A stretch of 64,000 bases of DNA, taken from positions 7,628,439-7,692,438 of the forward strand of contig NC_092458.1 of the NCBI RefSeq assembly GCF_047495875.1, read 5' to 3'. This stretch comes from Pithys albifrons albifrons (taxonomy: Eukaryota > Chordata > Aves > Passeriformes > Thamnophilidae). This document shows, one piece after another, positions 50,366 through 62,300 of this stretch (position 1 is its first letter; the number at the start of each line of letters is the position of its first letter). The notes under the pieces are model-generated. The model did no database searches and was not told where the DNA came from. It saw only the letters and a list, made by a program, of their open reading frames with translations. Made by a program: the position numbers and the translations under genes.

Positions 50366-53300
50366 GTAAGAAAAAAATTATTATTGATGCTCTGTATGTA
50401 TGTCTGTGTCTTTACCCTGTAACACATTGATAGGATAGCATATTCTTATCTCTTGCTTGGAAGTGGTTTTGAGTGCCATGTTCTTAATTTATGCTGAAAG
50501 GATCAGATGATGATGAGGTGTACCTGCAGTGCTACCTGAGTTGCAGTATTCCCAATGCTCCCTGAGCTGTGTTAAGACTTGCTGAGCCACAGCAGACCAA
50601 AAGGAGAGAAGGCAATGATGAATCTTGTGTTTGTATTTCAAAAACTCATTACAAGTGATTTTTTTCAAAGTGGCTGTGCTTATTTAAACAAAGGACTGAA
50701 GTGCCAAGCCTTCTGTAACAGCTCCAGTAGGTTTAAGGATTCGTAATGATTGGTGTGGGACATGCGGCACTTTTTCCCTCCAGGTGCTGAGCATGTTACT
50801 CTCACCTCGGACACCCACTGCCCCGGCAGCCAAGGGGGAAAAGGCCAGAACGGGGACATGGACTTTGTTCTCTCATTTACAGTGGGCCAGTCCTGCTGCA
50901 GGTGAAAAGCATGTTTGGTAACTAAGTTTGCAACAGTATAAGCATGGTAGTGGGTTGTCCTGCTTATAATTCCCTTGGAGAATAACCTGAGCCAAAAGTG
51001 TGCTGTGATATAAAATAGCAAGTTGCTGGTCTTCATGGTTTTATGTTCTTTGAGCAGATATTCTTTTTGTTTCCTCATTTGGTGCTCAGTTCTGAGCCTT
51101 TAGTGAAAAAGAAAAAAGTCAATTGTATCTGCATACTTGAGGTTAATTACACAATACTTGCCAAGGTCTTTCTGTTTCCAGCACTGCAGATATCCATTGC
51201 TATGTAGTGCTCTTCTGAGATCTCTGAACAAGCAAAAGTCAAAGAACTATCAACATCTTTGTAACCTCATTTCAGCTGAAATTTACCAAAGCCTTTATAC
51301 TTCACTCTGTCCGTAAGAGATAGAAAATAATAATACTTCTTTTTTCCTCATTTTTCCATTTAAGGCAAGTGTATCATCTTTATTCCATCCCACAGAAATA
51401 TGATCCTAAAAACCCCTGACTTTTGCAATGATGAAAATTTTTCATACCATGTTTTTAACAGAGTACCTGTTCATGTGTAAATGGGCACTGGTGACCCAGT
51501 CCTGTGGTCAGTGCCACTGGAGATATTTACGTGTAACTTTCCTTCAGACTGCAATGAAAATGTTTTTAAGTTGATTTTAATGTGATAGACAGGGAAAAAG
51601 GACATTAAGTGAAGGTGCACATTTCTGTGAGATTGCAAACTGTTTTCTATAACCTGCATATGCTATCATGAATTCTGTTCGTTATGAATACAGTGAGTCT
51701 TAGAAAAAACTAATTGTGTAAATGTAGTTCCAGCTCTGGAGTCTGTAGTGCTTGGTGCTGTGTAAATGAACAAGGTAGGTGATGCTGTTTAGGAAGGAAT
51801 ATCACAATTTTATCCATATGAATGAGTAAATGTTCCATGATAAAGTAATATTTGCTTTATAATAAGCATCCTAAAGTGGCTTTGACAAAACATACATTGG
51901 AGTGTGCCAAAGCAGCCACAAAGCACTAGCTCTTGTTGTCCATTATGGCACGTGCTTTATTCAAACTCAGTTTTGTGTGCTGGTTCTGACTGTCAGTGGA
52001 ACCCAAACCTGTTAGCCATAACACAGGTATTGTTTTTGTCTCTTTAAATTGAAGGTAACTATAGTTGAGAGATGGGTTTTCCTATTTCTTGTATTTAATT
52101 TAATTCTCCAGAGGTGCTTTATGGCTAACGATGTGTTATGAGGAGCTATTGGATATACCCATAAAAGAGAAGAACACAGTAAACCTCCTGAGAGAGAGAT
52201 TGAGACTCTAGGAATATTGAGATTATTATGGGGATTTTAATGCTTTTTTACTTATTTTTCTTCAAGTAAACCCACTGATTTAAGAATTGCATTCCCTTAG
52301 GAGAATTATGGGAAATATGCATCAACTCAGTTCTTGCTGATTGATACAGGTTTATGTGATGGATACAGGTGTTGCTCTCCAATTCATGGTGCTTCATGAG
52401 GCTCAGTTCAGGTACACCCACAATCTGGATTTGAAAATCTCCATAATGAAATTGCAAAATTTTCAGGAAGTTTATACAACTGACTAGGAGTGATAGGCTC
52501 ATTCCAAGTATCTGTGCTTATTCTGAAAACACAGTAAAATAAAAAATGAGCAAGTACACCCTGGAAGATTTGAGCATCAGGTTAAGTATTACTGTTGAAA
52601 TGCTCTGGGAAACATCTCCACAGGGTGTATATTCATGTCTCTAGATCAGCTCTTCCTCCATGGATCACAAGACATGACAACACTTCAAATCTGCAATAAC
52701 TCCTTTTTGTTCCTCTAGAAACTTGGTTTGAATTGATCTGTATCCCAGGACTTTGTAAGGTGGAAACCTTGAATATAAATTCTGGATTATGAAGTTGTCC
52801 CTCAGGTGTGAGGGGCTGTACCAGCACATTGAACTAGAGCCCTGTGCAGTCACTGAGGTTCTGCACACCTTTTACAGCAGCCTAGAAAGGGTTGGGGTTT
52901 GGCTCTGGAACTCCTCAGCCCAGCTTGTAAAATGGGTAAGGTGATACTTGGCAGATTTACTGTGAGACCTGGGAAAACAGCATGGGATATGTGGAGAATG
53001 GGCACTGTACTAACACAGGAGTATTTTAAGTTAATAGTTAAATTTATTTATTTGGTTAAATTTAGTTAAACTTGATCTTTAAATCACATTTCACTGGCCA
53101 TCTCTAAAGAGCACTTTGGAAGGGCAAATGCAATTTTTGTGAACTGAAAGTGGAAGAAATATGGAAGATAAAAAATATATAACTTGGCATTTTAGGAATA
53201 AGGTTAATAAAAACACTTATTTCTCTGTCCTTCTGTTACAATCTGCACCAGGCCAAATGGGGAGAATGTTGTCTTATTTTACTGGGGTTTTGTGTCTATG

Positions 53301-55641
53301 TAAATTTTGTGACAGAGTAAATGGCCAGAAGGAATTATTTTGGTTTCTTTTCATGCTTTGCCGTAGAGTAACTTCAGAAGTTTCTTCAGAGCAAAAATTT
53401 CCCATTTTGAAAATGCCTGGGGCTACTTTTGGAAGTGCCCAAGTGTTTTCTGAATCCTGACAGTGGAACTTAACTTTCCCCTTACCTTGGAAGGGTTGGA
53501 ACCTGTGCCTTCCCTGAGATGGTGGGTGCTCAGCAGACTGGAAAGCAAGACTGTTGTTACAAGATACAGTAACAGTATCAGTAACAGTATCTTGGGGGTT
53601 GGTTTGTTTGATTTTAAAGTATCCCAGTTGTAAAGTGACTGCCGGATTTTTTTTTCTTCACATTTAGGATGTAAGTACAGACAGGATCAGGTGCTCTTAG
53701 AGTAAACAGGAGTTCCTTGTTTTCTGAAACATCCTCTTAAATTAAAACATTGCTTTTCTTTGACTAATTGATACAGTATGAACAGGAAGTATATGCATTA
53801 TAATTTATTATTATATTAAATAGACATAAGTTATAAGATTATTTGCTAGATTTCTCACAGATCTAGTATTAATTTTAAGACTATTTTCAATACCACTTCT
53901 TGTGACTACAGCCTGTCGAGAAGTAAAAATTGAAATGTAGTGAAATAAATTCTGTATGAGATAATCACAATTTAATATTGTGATTAATATAAGAAGGTTA
54001 TTTCAGAAAGCATTTAGCATGTTCACAGCAATTCATGCCTGCAGTTGTATCTTGTTGTCTCTCATATGCGTTTGTTCAGGTATAGCCTCATGGTATGTAT
54101 CAGCTAATCTTAGAACCTGCTGGAGATGGCCACGGAGAAGTCATGTCTGCTGGAGTGAGAACTGATGATAAACTCATCAGGTGGTGGTTCACTCAGATAA
54201 CCTGCTCTGCCCTGAGTTCTTAAAACTTTAGATTCCTATTATTGTCTCTCTGGCTTTCCGAACTGTCATGAAACTTAACATACCTTTCTCTTAGCAATGG
54301 ATTGGTTGTTGTTTGACTGTTTTAATAATTAATATTGTTTTAATGGTCTCTTGTAAAACCAAAGTGGAAAGAAGGATTTGTAGCTTTTCTGCTTCACCAT
54401 CATGTGAAAATGGAAAACTTTTGTTATTAGTAAAACTGCAAGAACAAAACAAAGAAACAGCTTTTTATAATACAAACATGAATATAACTTTTAATTTTCT
54501 GAAAGTCCAACAGAATGATATACAGGAGAAAAAAATACACATTTTGATACTACAATGGGTGTGATTCTGTGTTGGGACAATTCCCATATACTGGCTATTT
54601 TGCTGTAAAACTTTACTGAATGCATTGATTTTTGTGATGGTGTACCTAGGGGAGATTGACAACAAGCTGGCATTGATACATTCTTGGGCCTGCCTGGGTA
54701 CCTTGGGTTTTAAAAACACCTGACGAAACATCTCAGCTGCTCATTCCTTTACCTTCACTTGAATTTCATATCCTAAATATCAGACCATGAGTTATCTCAA
54801 TAGCAATGAAAAATAACAAAAAACCAAAAACCCTCCAAGAAATTGAGTTTTGTTATAAAAATGTTGTCTTAAGTATTAAGATGGGAAGTGGGATTTGATT
54901 TTTGTTGTTTTGCTGTTTTCTCTTTTAATTTTAGTATTTTGGTTTTGTTAATGTGTGCCAAGTCAAACACCTGATTAAGGTGTTGGCTGAAAAACTGATT
55001 TATTCAGGTTTTAGTGTTCTATCCCTTCCACTAAGCATTGCTTAAGACCATGTACAAAAAAAGTTCTCCCATGTACAATATATTTCTAATAAGTCATCTT
55101 GGAAAGATGTGGTATTTCTGATGCTCACAGGATCCTGGTACATTAGAGAAAAGTGAGTCTGTCATTGCCCTGTTTGGGTGTTGGCTGGGCTTGTTTCAGT
55201 GCACTACATCTGCATCAGGAATGTTGAGCCACTGTGAGAACATCACTGCAGTAATAATACCTTTTCAGGATTGCCCTGTGCTCATTGAGGAGACTGCATA
55301 AAACAGACATTATTTTATTTGCAAGTCTCACAACTTGATGGACAACAGACAAAACCTGAGGAAAATGCATTCTGTTGGACATTGGAAATTACAGCTTCAG
55401 CAAAATCATGAGATTCTTTTATCTGACATACCCGCAGTGAGAATATTTTAACTTCATGTACAATCAGATACTTCAGTTAATATTCTCGTTGTTTTGCTAA
55501 TGAGGCTTTAAAAATGCTAGTGACTCAAAATGCAGATTAAAACGTCTTCCTTTCCCTTCTTTTTGCCACCATTCGATCTCTTTACCCCCACCCTCCCCCT
55601 TCTCCTTGTTTTTCGTCTTTCCTTCTCTTGCCTGCTGTCAG
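50366..55641 (+). other. SH3KBP1: SH3KBP1 intron after SH3B (5.3 kb)
   Basis: Intron from the GTAAGA donor to the acceptor CTGCTGTCAG at 55641. It is mostly unremarkable AT-rich sequence, with a short ACAGTAACAGTATC repeat near 53560-53595 and an A/C-rich run near 54815-54840. The last 100 bases are an unusually long pyrimidine-rich tract that is also open in the frame of the following exon. Confidence 0.7.
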
Positions 55642-55716
55642 GAAAATCTGCCTTTGAAGGGACAATTCTGTACAGAGTGGCACCGGCAAAGATTGACAGC
55701 TACAGACGTTACAACA
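55642..55716 (+). CDS. SH3KBP1: SH3KBP1 alternative cassette exon (75 nt, in frame)
   Basis: Exon-like segment of exactly 75 nt, phase 1 in and phase 1 out, so it can be included or skipped without changing frame. Joined to the A left at 50365 it adds RKSAFEGTILYRVAPAKI, then DSYRRYN. From memory the longer mouse Sh3kbp1 isoform (709 residues) carries an insert at this very point ending GKTTFEGTILYRAAPGKT and then EGHRRYY, directly before SLRETTGSES. The match supports a conserved alternative exon, not intronic chance. The insert lies in the linker between SH3B and the third SH3 domain. It has no domain I recognise, though it is basic and has several tyrosines. The acceptor is CTGTCAG after a long pyrimidine tract; the donor is ACAACA|GTGAGTG. 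The frame stays open upstream to 55530, so a longer form is possible. The expression pattern cannot be inferred. Confidence 0.82.
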
Positions 55717-56409
55717 GTGAGTGTGTTTCAAAATCAACAAGCAATAGCTTTAGTCCTCTGTACTCGTTTGATTTATCTACACTTGTAAACTGTGCCACTG
55801 CTACTCACTTATGGCTATTCCACATGCATATATCTGTCTGTGAGCTAAAGTCAGTTTGCTGCTGATGAACTGCCTTAATGCGATGAGAATGCACCGTCCC
55901 CTCCGTGCATGTGTGTGTTCTGTGTCTGTACAGTGTCTGTGTGTCAGCCCACAGTAAATCCTGAGTTACGCTGGGTGTTTGGATCTCAGCTATGGATTAA
56001 AATTAAGACTATTTAGTCCCAACATTTTTGCCACCTGAAACAAGAAAACTGTTGGTAAAAACCACCGATCTTTGAATTAAAATTCCTTCTGCTCTAAAAA
56101 TAAAGTTCCCATTGTGATTGCTGAATTCATATAAAATATGCTTTGCTTTTCTTAAAGGACATTGTGGGGTTTGGTTTGTTTGGGGTTTAGTGGGTTTTCT
56201 GTTGTTTTTTTTTAATTTTTAATTTACTGCATGCTCTTCATTTGGCATTCTGTCTTTGACAGTTATTACTCACAGCATTTTGGCTGATATATTTTTTTCT
56301 GCCAGTTAGAGCAAAAGATTATTTTCATTTCATGTTCAGGTTTTTGCCTTCTGCGTTTTAGAAGCGCACATGCTCTTTTTTGTGTGCTTTTACTGCTCTG
56401 TTCATACAG
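55717..56409 (+). other. SH3KBP1: Intron after the cassette exon
   Basis: 693-base stretch from GTGAGTG to a strong pyrimidine-rich acceptor (CTTTTACTGCTCTGTTCATACAG). It contains a G/T-rich patch near 56164-56200. No other feature seen. Confidence 0.5.
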
Positions 56410-56519
56410 AAAAAGAGAGGATGGTTACATCAGATGCAAGACAGAGGAAACAAGGAAGACAGAAATCTGTCCTTCCACCTGCTTCCATCAAGAAATCTAG
56501 CAGGAAGAGATCCTACTGA
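56410..56519 (+). CDS. SH3KBP1: Candidate alternative last exon of SH3KBP1 (basic tail)
   Basis: Segment behind a strong acceptor (pyrimidine tract then CATACAG) that is open in phase 1, the phase required by both the SH3B exon (ending 50365) and the cassette exon (ending 55716). The A left by either makes a lysine codon. The read is KKERMVTSDARQRKQGRQKS, then VLPPASIKKSSRKRSY and a TGA stop at 56517-56519. The tail is rich in Lys/Arg, with potential phosphorylation serines and a LPPAS stretch. I do not recognise it in any published isoform. No strong donor follows the stop, and an AATAAA lies at 57394-57399, so a last exon with an 0.9 kb 3' UTR is possible. It would end the protein after SH3A and SH3B, removing SH3C, the proline-rich region and the coiled coil. 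The alternative is a chance open frame of 36 codons beside a cryptic acceptor. Confidence 0.4.
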
Positions 56520-58918
56520 GTCACATTCGGTGTGATAAGTACAGAGTGTTCAGTCCTGTCTTCCAGTGAGCAGGATGCTGTGCTGGCTGTGGCATCTGCT
56601 TTTGTCCCAGAGAGCTTTCCCTTGAGAAGATCCAAGCTGTGCTACCCTTCTTCATCCTTTCTGGGTGGGAGTGTTCATTCTCCTGCCTCTGAGGTCTTAT
56701 GCATGTTGACAGCAAAGGATGAGGCAGTTAAAGTGGTATTATTCAATTCTGATATTTGCACTTACAACTTTCTTTTAATTTTTTTTTTTACAAAACCTGA
56801 TCTTTTAGTTTTTTGAACAAAAATCTTTGTGAATGTGTGCAGCTCTGATTATTCCTCATAAAGATTTTTTTCCCTGTCTACCAGAATTCATTTTGCAGCT
56901 CTTCTCAAGCTTCCAATCAGGCTCTTGCTCTGACTGGAGCAGACCATGTGGCTGATCGTCTTCAAATGTTTCTGCTGTTGTTCACATTATAGTCTTCATG
57001 ACTGCTTATGAATCACTCAAATTTCATGCTTCTTGCAGAGTTCTTAGACCATTATGTCCTGTAATCCACCTATCTGATGAGTATAAGGATTTAGGAAGTG
57101 AATCTCTAATATGCTTGACTTCTGACTTTAGGATCCAGTTTCAAATAAGAAGCTTTGGAGCTTTTAATTTCATAATCTTCCTGGGCACTATGTTTTAACA
57201 TTATCCAGAAACATGCTCTCTATGCCCAGCCTATTTTTAATTGAGTCAAATTGCCCCTCCCCTTTTCTCAGGTCAGTTCAGATGAGCCTAAGTGAGAGGT
57301 CAGGAAGAAGTTAGTCATCTTTCCAGTTGTACTAGAGCTCTGCATTTAGTTCTTGTAAGTCATACCAGGCCGTGGTTGTGCCACGTCATAGAAAATAAAT
57401 TCCATCAAATTGATTTCAGAGTGCAGGATTGGATAGGTGTCTGCAGGAATACTTGATAGCCAGCTGCAAGAAGACAGCTTGACCTGCATTGTCTCACATT
57501 GCTCTGGGCACACACCCGCCTAAACTTTGTTTTTAAAGCTGATGAAAGATGTCTCATTGAATACTACCTCTCCTGGCGTTTGGTTGAGACTGGCATGTTT
57601 TTCCATGCTGCACAGGTGTGTTGCTGTCTCCATATAAGTGCATCTCAGAAGGGCAGATCCTCAGCTACACTTGTGGCCTGTTTGTTGCTTACAGGGTTGG
57701 AGCTGGGACTGAGGAGTGGCCCATACACAAAATCAGGTCATCTGGGGAAGTGTTAGACAAAACAAAGGCTGGCACTGTTGTTGCTATCAGAGATGTCCTC
57801 TCCTAAACCAACATAGAAAAGAAACGTTTCTTATCCTTCCTGCTCTGTCTCTGACAGCTCACTTCCTGCAGACTCACTGTGTGCTTCCTGACCAGGCTGG
57901 CTGATGGTGTGGCCAGGTCCTTCCATTTCGGATCTGATCTGTGGTCTGTACTTCAGGCAAATATCCATGTGCTTTCATCTCCACTGAAAACCATTTGGAG
58001 GTGCTCTACATTTAGGGATGTCTGAAACAACCCATAGCTGCTCCAACTTCAGCTTTCTGATTTCTTCCTAAGTTAAGCTCAAGTCAATTCATAACTTGAG
58101 TTATGCCTACAGGGTGCTTGAATTTGCGTGTACCCCACTGCATGAAGCATTGCTCAACTTTCGACTCAAGCTCAGAGCTTTTCCTTTACAAAACATGCTC
58201 AGTGCTCAGTCTGTTTATTTTGAATGCTGTTTTCCAACCGCTCTGTTTAAGAGACATTTTCTTACTTAACCAAGGGCTGTAATAGCTGTTGAACTAGTGT
58301 GTAGCTGCTCCTAGAGACACCTTCCACTGAAATATGCTGCTGAAGATTGTTTGCTGCATAAACACCTGGCCTGGCCATCATATGCTAACATGGCTTTTTT
58401 GGTCATTAGGTATAGCAGGCTCTGCTCAGCAACAATTCCAGCTCCTTTGGCATTCTGCTCATCAGCCTGCTGTCAGATAATCTTTGCTACTGCATTTGCT
58501 GGGTGAAGAGAGACACGCAGCAACAGAAAGTTACTTACTTGTCTTTTTGTTGGTCACAGCCCTCTTTTCTCTCATCCTGCAACTTTTCTTGCACTTCCAC
58601 AGAAAACGCTTCTTGGATTTCTAACTTATTTTATTTTTACTGATTTAGTTTCTTGCTTCGCTTTCTTTTTCTTCAAAGATGGAATATCTGACGAACAGTG
58701 CAGATAAAATGCTTGATTTGACAAATAATTGCCTCTCTTTCCTTATATGTGGATCCACAATGCTGTCAGTAATAGATATTAGATATAATGGAAGAAGATG
58801 AGACAGGAGCGTTGAAACAGAAATATTCGTGAGTAACCTCAATTGTGTTTTGTGTTTTCTTTCACTTCACCACGTTTTTTTTCCATTTTTTTGTTTACCC
58901 TCCCCTTAATCCTTGCAG
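56520..58918 (+). other. SH3KBP1: Intron or candidate 3' UTR, then intron
   Basis: Begins as the candidate 3' UTR of the exon above, with AATAAA at 57394-57399, and continues as intron. The last 45 bases are a very strong pyrimidine tract (TTTTTTTTCCATTTTTTTG and on) ending CCTTGCAG at 58918. Short frames at 56532-57904 show no family signature. No named repeat seen. Confidence 0.45.
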
Positions 58919-59001
58919 AAATATGGCTGGTCAGACTTCTGATAGATCAATATGGTCGACGTATTTATGATGTTATAAACCCAATTTAAGAGTGTCTGGA
59001 G
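58919..59001 (+). CDS. SH3KBP1: Candidate SH3KBP1 alternative or poison exon with in-frame stop
   Basis: 83-nt segment bounded by one of the best acceptors in the window (long T/C tract then CTTGCAG) and a strong donor GGAG|GTGAGC. In phase 1, the phase supplied by the exons ending 50365, 55716 or both, it reads KIWLVRLLIDQYGRRIYDVI, then NPI and a TAA stop at 58987-58989. The other two frames stop earlier. The hydrophobic, structured look of the read suggests real coding rather than noise, but I recognise no homologue. Two roles are possible. As a last exon it could use the ATTAAA at 59295-59300. As an internal exon its premature stop and strong donor would make it a poison exon leading to nonsense-mediated decay. 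Its length is not a multiple of 3, so inclusion also shifts frame. Confidence 0.4.
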
Positions 59002-59317
59002 GTGAGCAAAGTTAAATGAGAAACCCAAATGTGGATTTTAACAGTTCTGAAAAGAGGACAACTACAATTTTGTGTTCCACCTCAGCTTCTTACAACTTAC
59101 ATGGAAAGAAGAGCATATATCAAATACACAGCTACTACAATGAAAAATAACATCTGAGAAAGAACAATGATAAAATTGAGTGAGGGAAACCTTCGTGATT
59201 AAAATAACCATCCTGTTTTCTAGAGAACGAATGTACAGATGGTGAGGGGTTGGGGGTGGTGTGTCGAAGAATTGTGTTGACTGGAGTGAAACACATTAAA
59301 TCCTTCTGTTGATTCAG
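59002..59317 (+). other. SH3KBP1: Possible short intron or 3' UTR
   Basis: 316 bases between two exon-like segments. It starts GTGAGC and ends GTTGATTCAG, and includes an ATTAAA at 59295-59300 that could serve as a poly(A) signal if the preceding exon is terminal. Confidence 0.3.
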
Positions 59318-59368
59318 ACTCCCACTATCAAGCGATTTTCCATGAGTGTCACAAAAGGCCGGTGTTTG
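59318..59368 (+). other. Possible 51-nt microexon-like segment
   Basis: Bounded by GATTCAG (a modest acceptor) and a consensus donor TTTG|GTGAGT, and 51 nt long. In phase 0, the phase that the 83-nt segment would hand on, it reads TPTIKRFSMSVTKGRCL; phase 1 is also open. Because the preceding segment already stops, it would be untranslated in that combination. It may be a pseudo-exon; evidence is limited to splice sites and open frames. Confidence 0.22.
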
Positions 59369-62300
59369 GTGAGTGGCAGGTAAAGAATCCTATGGGCTGT
59401 GGTGACTTACCTGTCCTTCCACATGTAATAACTTATTGAGGGTGGTGGGAAAAGCAGTTCCGAAATGAAGAAGACAATGGTACAGTTGTAGAGCTCCTGC
59501 AGGAGTGGCTGTGTCTGTTTGCTCTGGCAGTCCTGGGGGATTGGCTGGGCTGAGGTGCAGCCACAGCTCCCTTCTGATGGCTCTGTGCTCAGGCTGCAGA
59601 GATGCTTGTGCCACGCTGCCTCAGTGCATGCTGCTGCTGGAGTGCTGGACACCACTCCCCTTTCCCTGCATGATCACCTGTGCAAGCACAAAAGTCTTGG
59701 GGCTGTTTCTTATGTGGCAAGAGCTGTTGTGCAAAGGAAAATGAACATGCTGAAAGCAAATGACAAATTGCTTACCTGACATAGTTACGTTTTTTCAAGG
59801 GTTGTGACTGAGAATAACAAATAATCACTAACACTGAGGAAGTTTGCCTCAGACAGTTGTACAGGTATAACCACTTTTGGTAAAGAAGCATACATTTCCT
59901 TTTTGAAAGCATGAATTTATTAACCTTTAAACCTCAAAGAATCAATGTGTCCTTCTTCTACAGTAATGTTTAAAATCCAATTTCATTTTCTGGTTTTGAC
60001 TTTTGAGTGACACTGGAATGTTGTTGGGGATGGCTTCAGTGAAGTACAGAACTTTGACAGAAAGCAAGCTCTAGATAAATACCTTATAGGCTGTGGGTAC
60101 TTGTTCTGCCTTTGCCAGTATGTGTGGAAAAGGAAGGACAGTTCCTGTCTCATCTACTGCAATTGCCATGCATAACTTCACCACCTTTGTCATTCAGATC
60201 GGTCACCAGGGTGTTCCATGCTGTCATTCTCTAAATAGAAGGAAAGGACATATTTCCCCTTGCCTTCCTTCCTTTCCATAAAAGGCAAAAACTCCAATAA
60301 GCTTCATTTACAAAGTTCTTTGTTCTGTTAAACACAGTTGACAGTGTTTCTCTCTGGCTGCCAGACCAAATCAGGAGCTCCTTTGCACTGTCTCAGGTGT
60401 GTGCCTCTGAACAGCTGACCTTTCCATCGCTTCACAGAGCAAGCCTGAGATGAGCTGAGAGGACAGAGCATTGTTGGCTTATACTTTGTCAGAGTAGTCC
60501 ATCCTGCTCATTTGCCCAGGGCCATAAACTGTTGGTGGAGAGAACAATCCAGAATAAAGAACAAAAATTAAATTGCCAAATAATAGCTCAAAATAGAAAG
60601 CTCTGTAAACTTACAATGGATTCCCCTTTCTTTCCCTGCCATTTTAAGCTATTCAGAAACAATTTGTTTCCTGCTTTGAATGGAGTTAATTTTATCGCAG
60701 ATGTTTATTTTTGTTTTAACAGCTTTAGTTTACACAACCCTTACCATCCCTAACTTTCTGATTTAGAATCTTGGTTTGATGCCAGTACAGCTCTGAGAGG
60801 CCATTGGCGAATTAAGTCTGATGTTGTGGTCTCTTTTTAATCCCTCTTTGAGCTAATCTGTTTTGGTACATTTCAGAATGTTGCTCTCAAAAGACCTGTA
60901 ACTGCTATAGCAGGAGCATGGTGTGTTTGAAATGTCTTGAGAAAACTAATCTCTCTTATATAGCCATAGAGGAAAAAATGTGTGTGAAGTGCGAAATTCC
61001 TCCAGACAGTGTTGAGAGAATTTAATTTTCATGAATACTAAATTAGCTTGCATTTGTAAGAAGCATGAATCAACAAAGAATCGGAGCTCTGAGCATTTTT
61101 AAATAGCTCTATGTCAGTAGTCCCTTATCTTATTCCAGGCAAAAGTTGGGAACAGTTGGCCCCTGGGAATTTTAACATTTTGCTGATGATGCTGTCCTCA
61201 TTCAGGCTTTGGGGACCTTGCTAGAAAAGTGCACCCAGCACAGAGATTTGAGCTCTACCTTGTGGTGCTACAGATGATGCAGCAGCAGTAAATCTAGGTA
61301 CAAGAGCAGTGCCTTTGCTTACAGACCCAGAAATGGGAAGTGATAGCCCCAAAACATTTATATCCTGAGAAATATTAAAGATCTGAAAAATTTTCCTGCT
61401 GTTAAAGCTGACAGGATAGTAGGCACCTTAGTGAGCATCTTACCAATGTTACATTCCTGGCTTATCAGCCCTCCAAATGCTGACAGAGAGGTGATGGATT
61501 CTAGACAACCTGCTGTTAAAAAAAAAAAAAAAAGAAAGTAACAAAAAATAGCGAGAGGCTGGACTACTGTAGCTTTTAAGCTCTACTGGCTATATTTGAA
61601 GTATTTAATAACTGGACTTTAAAGAAAAGCCAGCACAGTGTTCCTGTTGCTGAGCTGCTGGCCCTGCCCTGGTGCTCAGGTCCGTCCCTGTGGCAACCAC
61701 AGCTGCCTGAGGCTGCCCGTGTGGGTGTGCTGGGCAGCAGCAGCAGGGCATGAGTGCCACAGCTGGAATGCTCTCAGGTTTGTAATGCTCATTTAGCAAC
61801 CCCACCACCTTCCTGCTAGCTGTGGCTCTTCACCAAGAAAAGTTTGTATTTCAGATTCATAGTCTGACAGTCTGTGTCACGCAGGTCCCTGCTTAGAGAT
61901 CCCAGCTGTAGCCGTGGGCTACACTTGGCTTTCAGAGAAGCTGTCCATCCAGCTGTGTTCTCCTACTAAGCTGTTTGCAGCAGTGGCAAAGAAGGCAGGG
62001 AAAAGCTGAACAAAAAGAAAGAGTGTGACTGGAAGAGGGACATTTTTCTGTTCTCAAGAGGAGAGAATACCTGGGCTATCAGCAACCTCTTCCTTGCACA
62101 GGTGGGGCTGGAGAGGGCTGTGCAGCTGCACTTGGCAAAACTGCACAGACAGAACTGATGACATGTGTGCTGAGCTCTTTCTCTTCCTGTCTATCTGTCT
62201 CTTTCTCTATATATACACATACATATATAAGGGAACAACCCAAGGAAAAATATAAATGAGGAGAGAATGTTTCAGGCAGGGGTGAACACAGTGTTGCAAA

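Noticed and set aside
61140..61533. Processed pseudogene or retroposon ending in the A16 run
   Set aside because: No gene or LINE 3' end recognised upstream, and no target-site duplication seen by eye.
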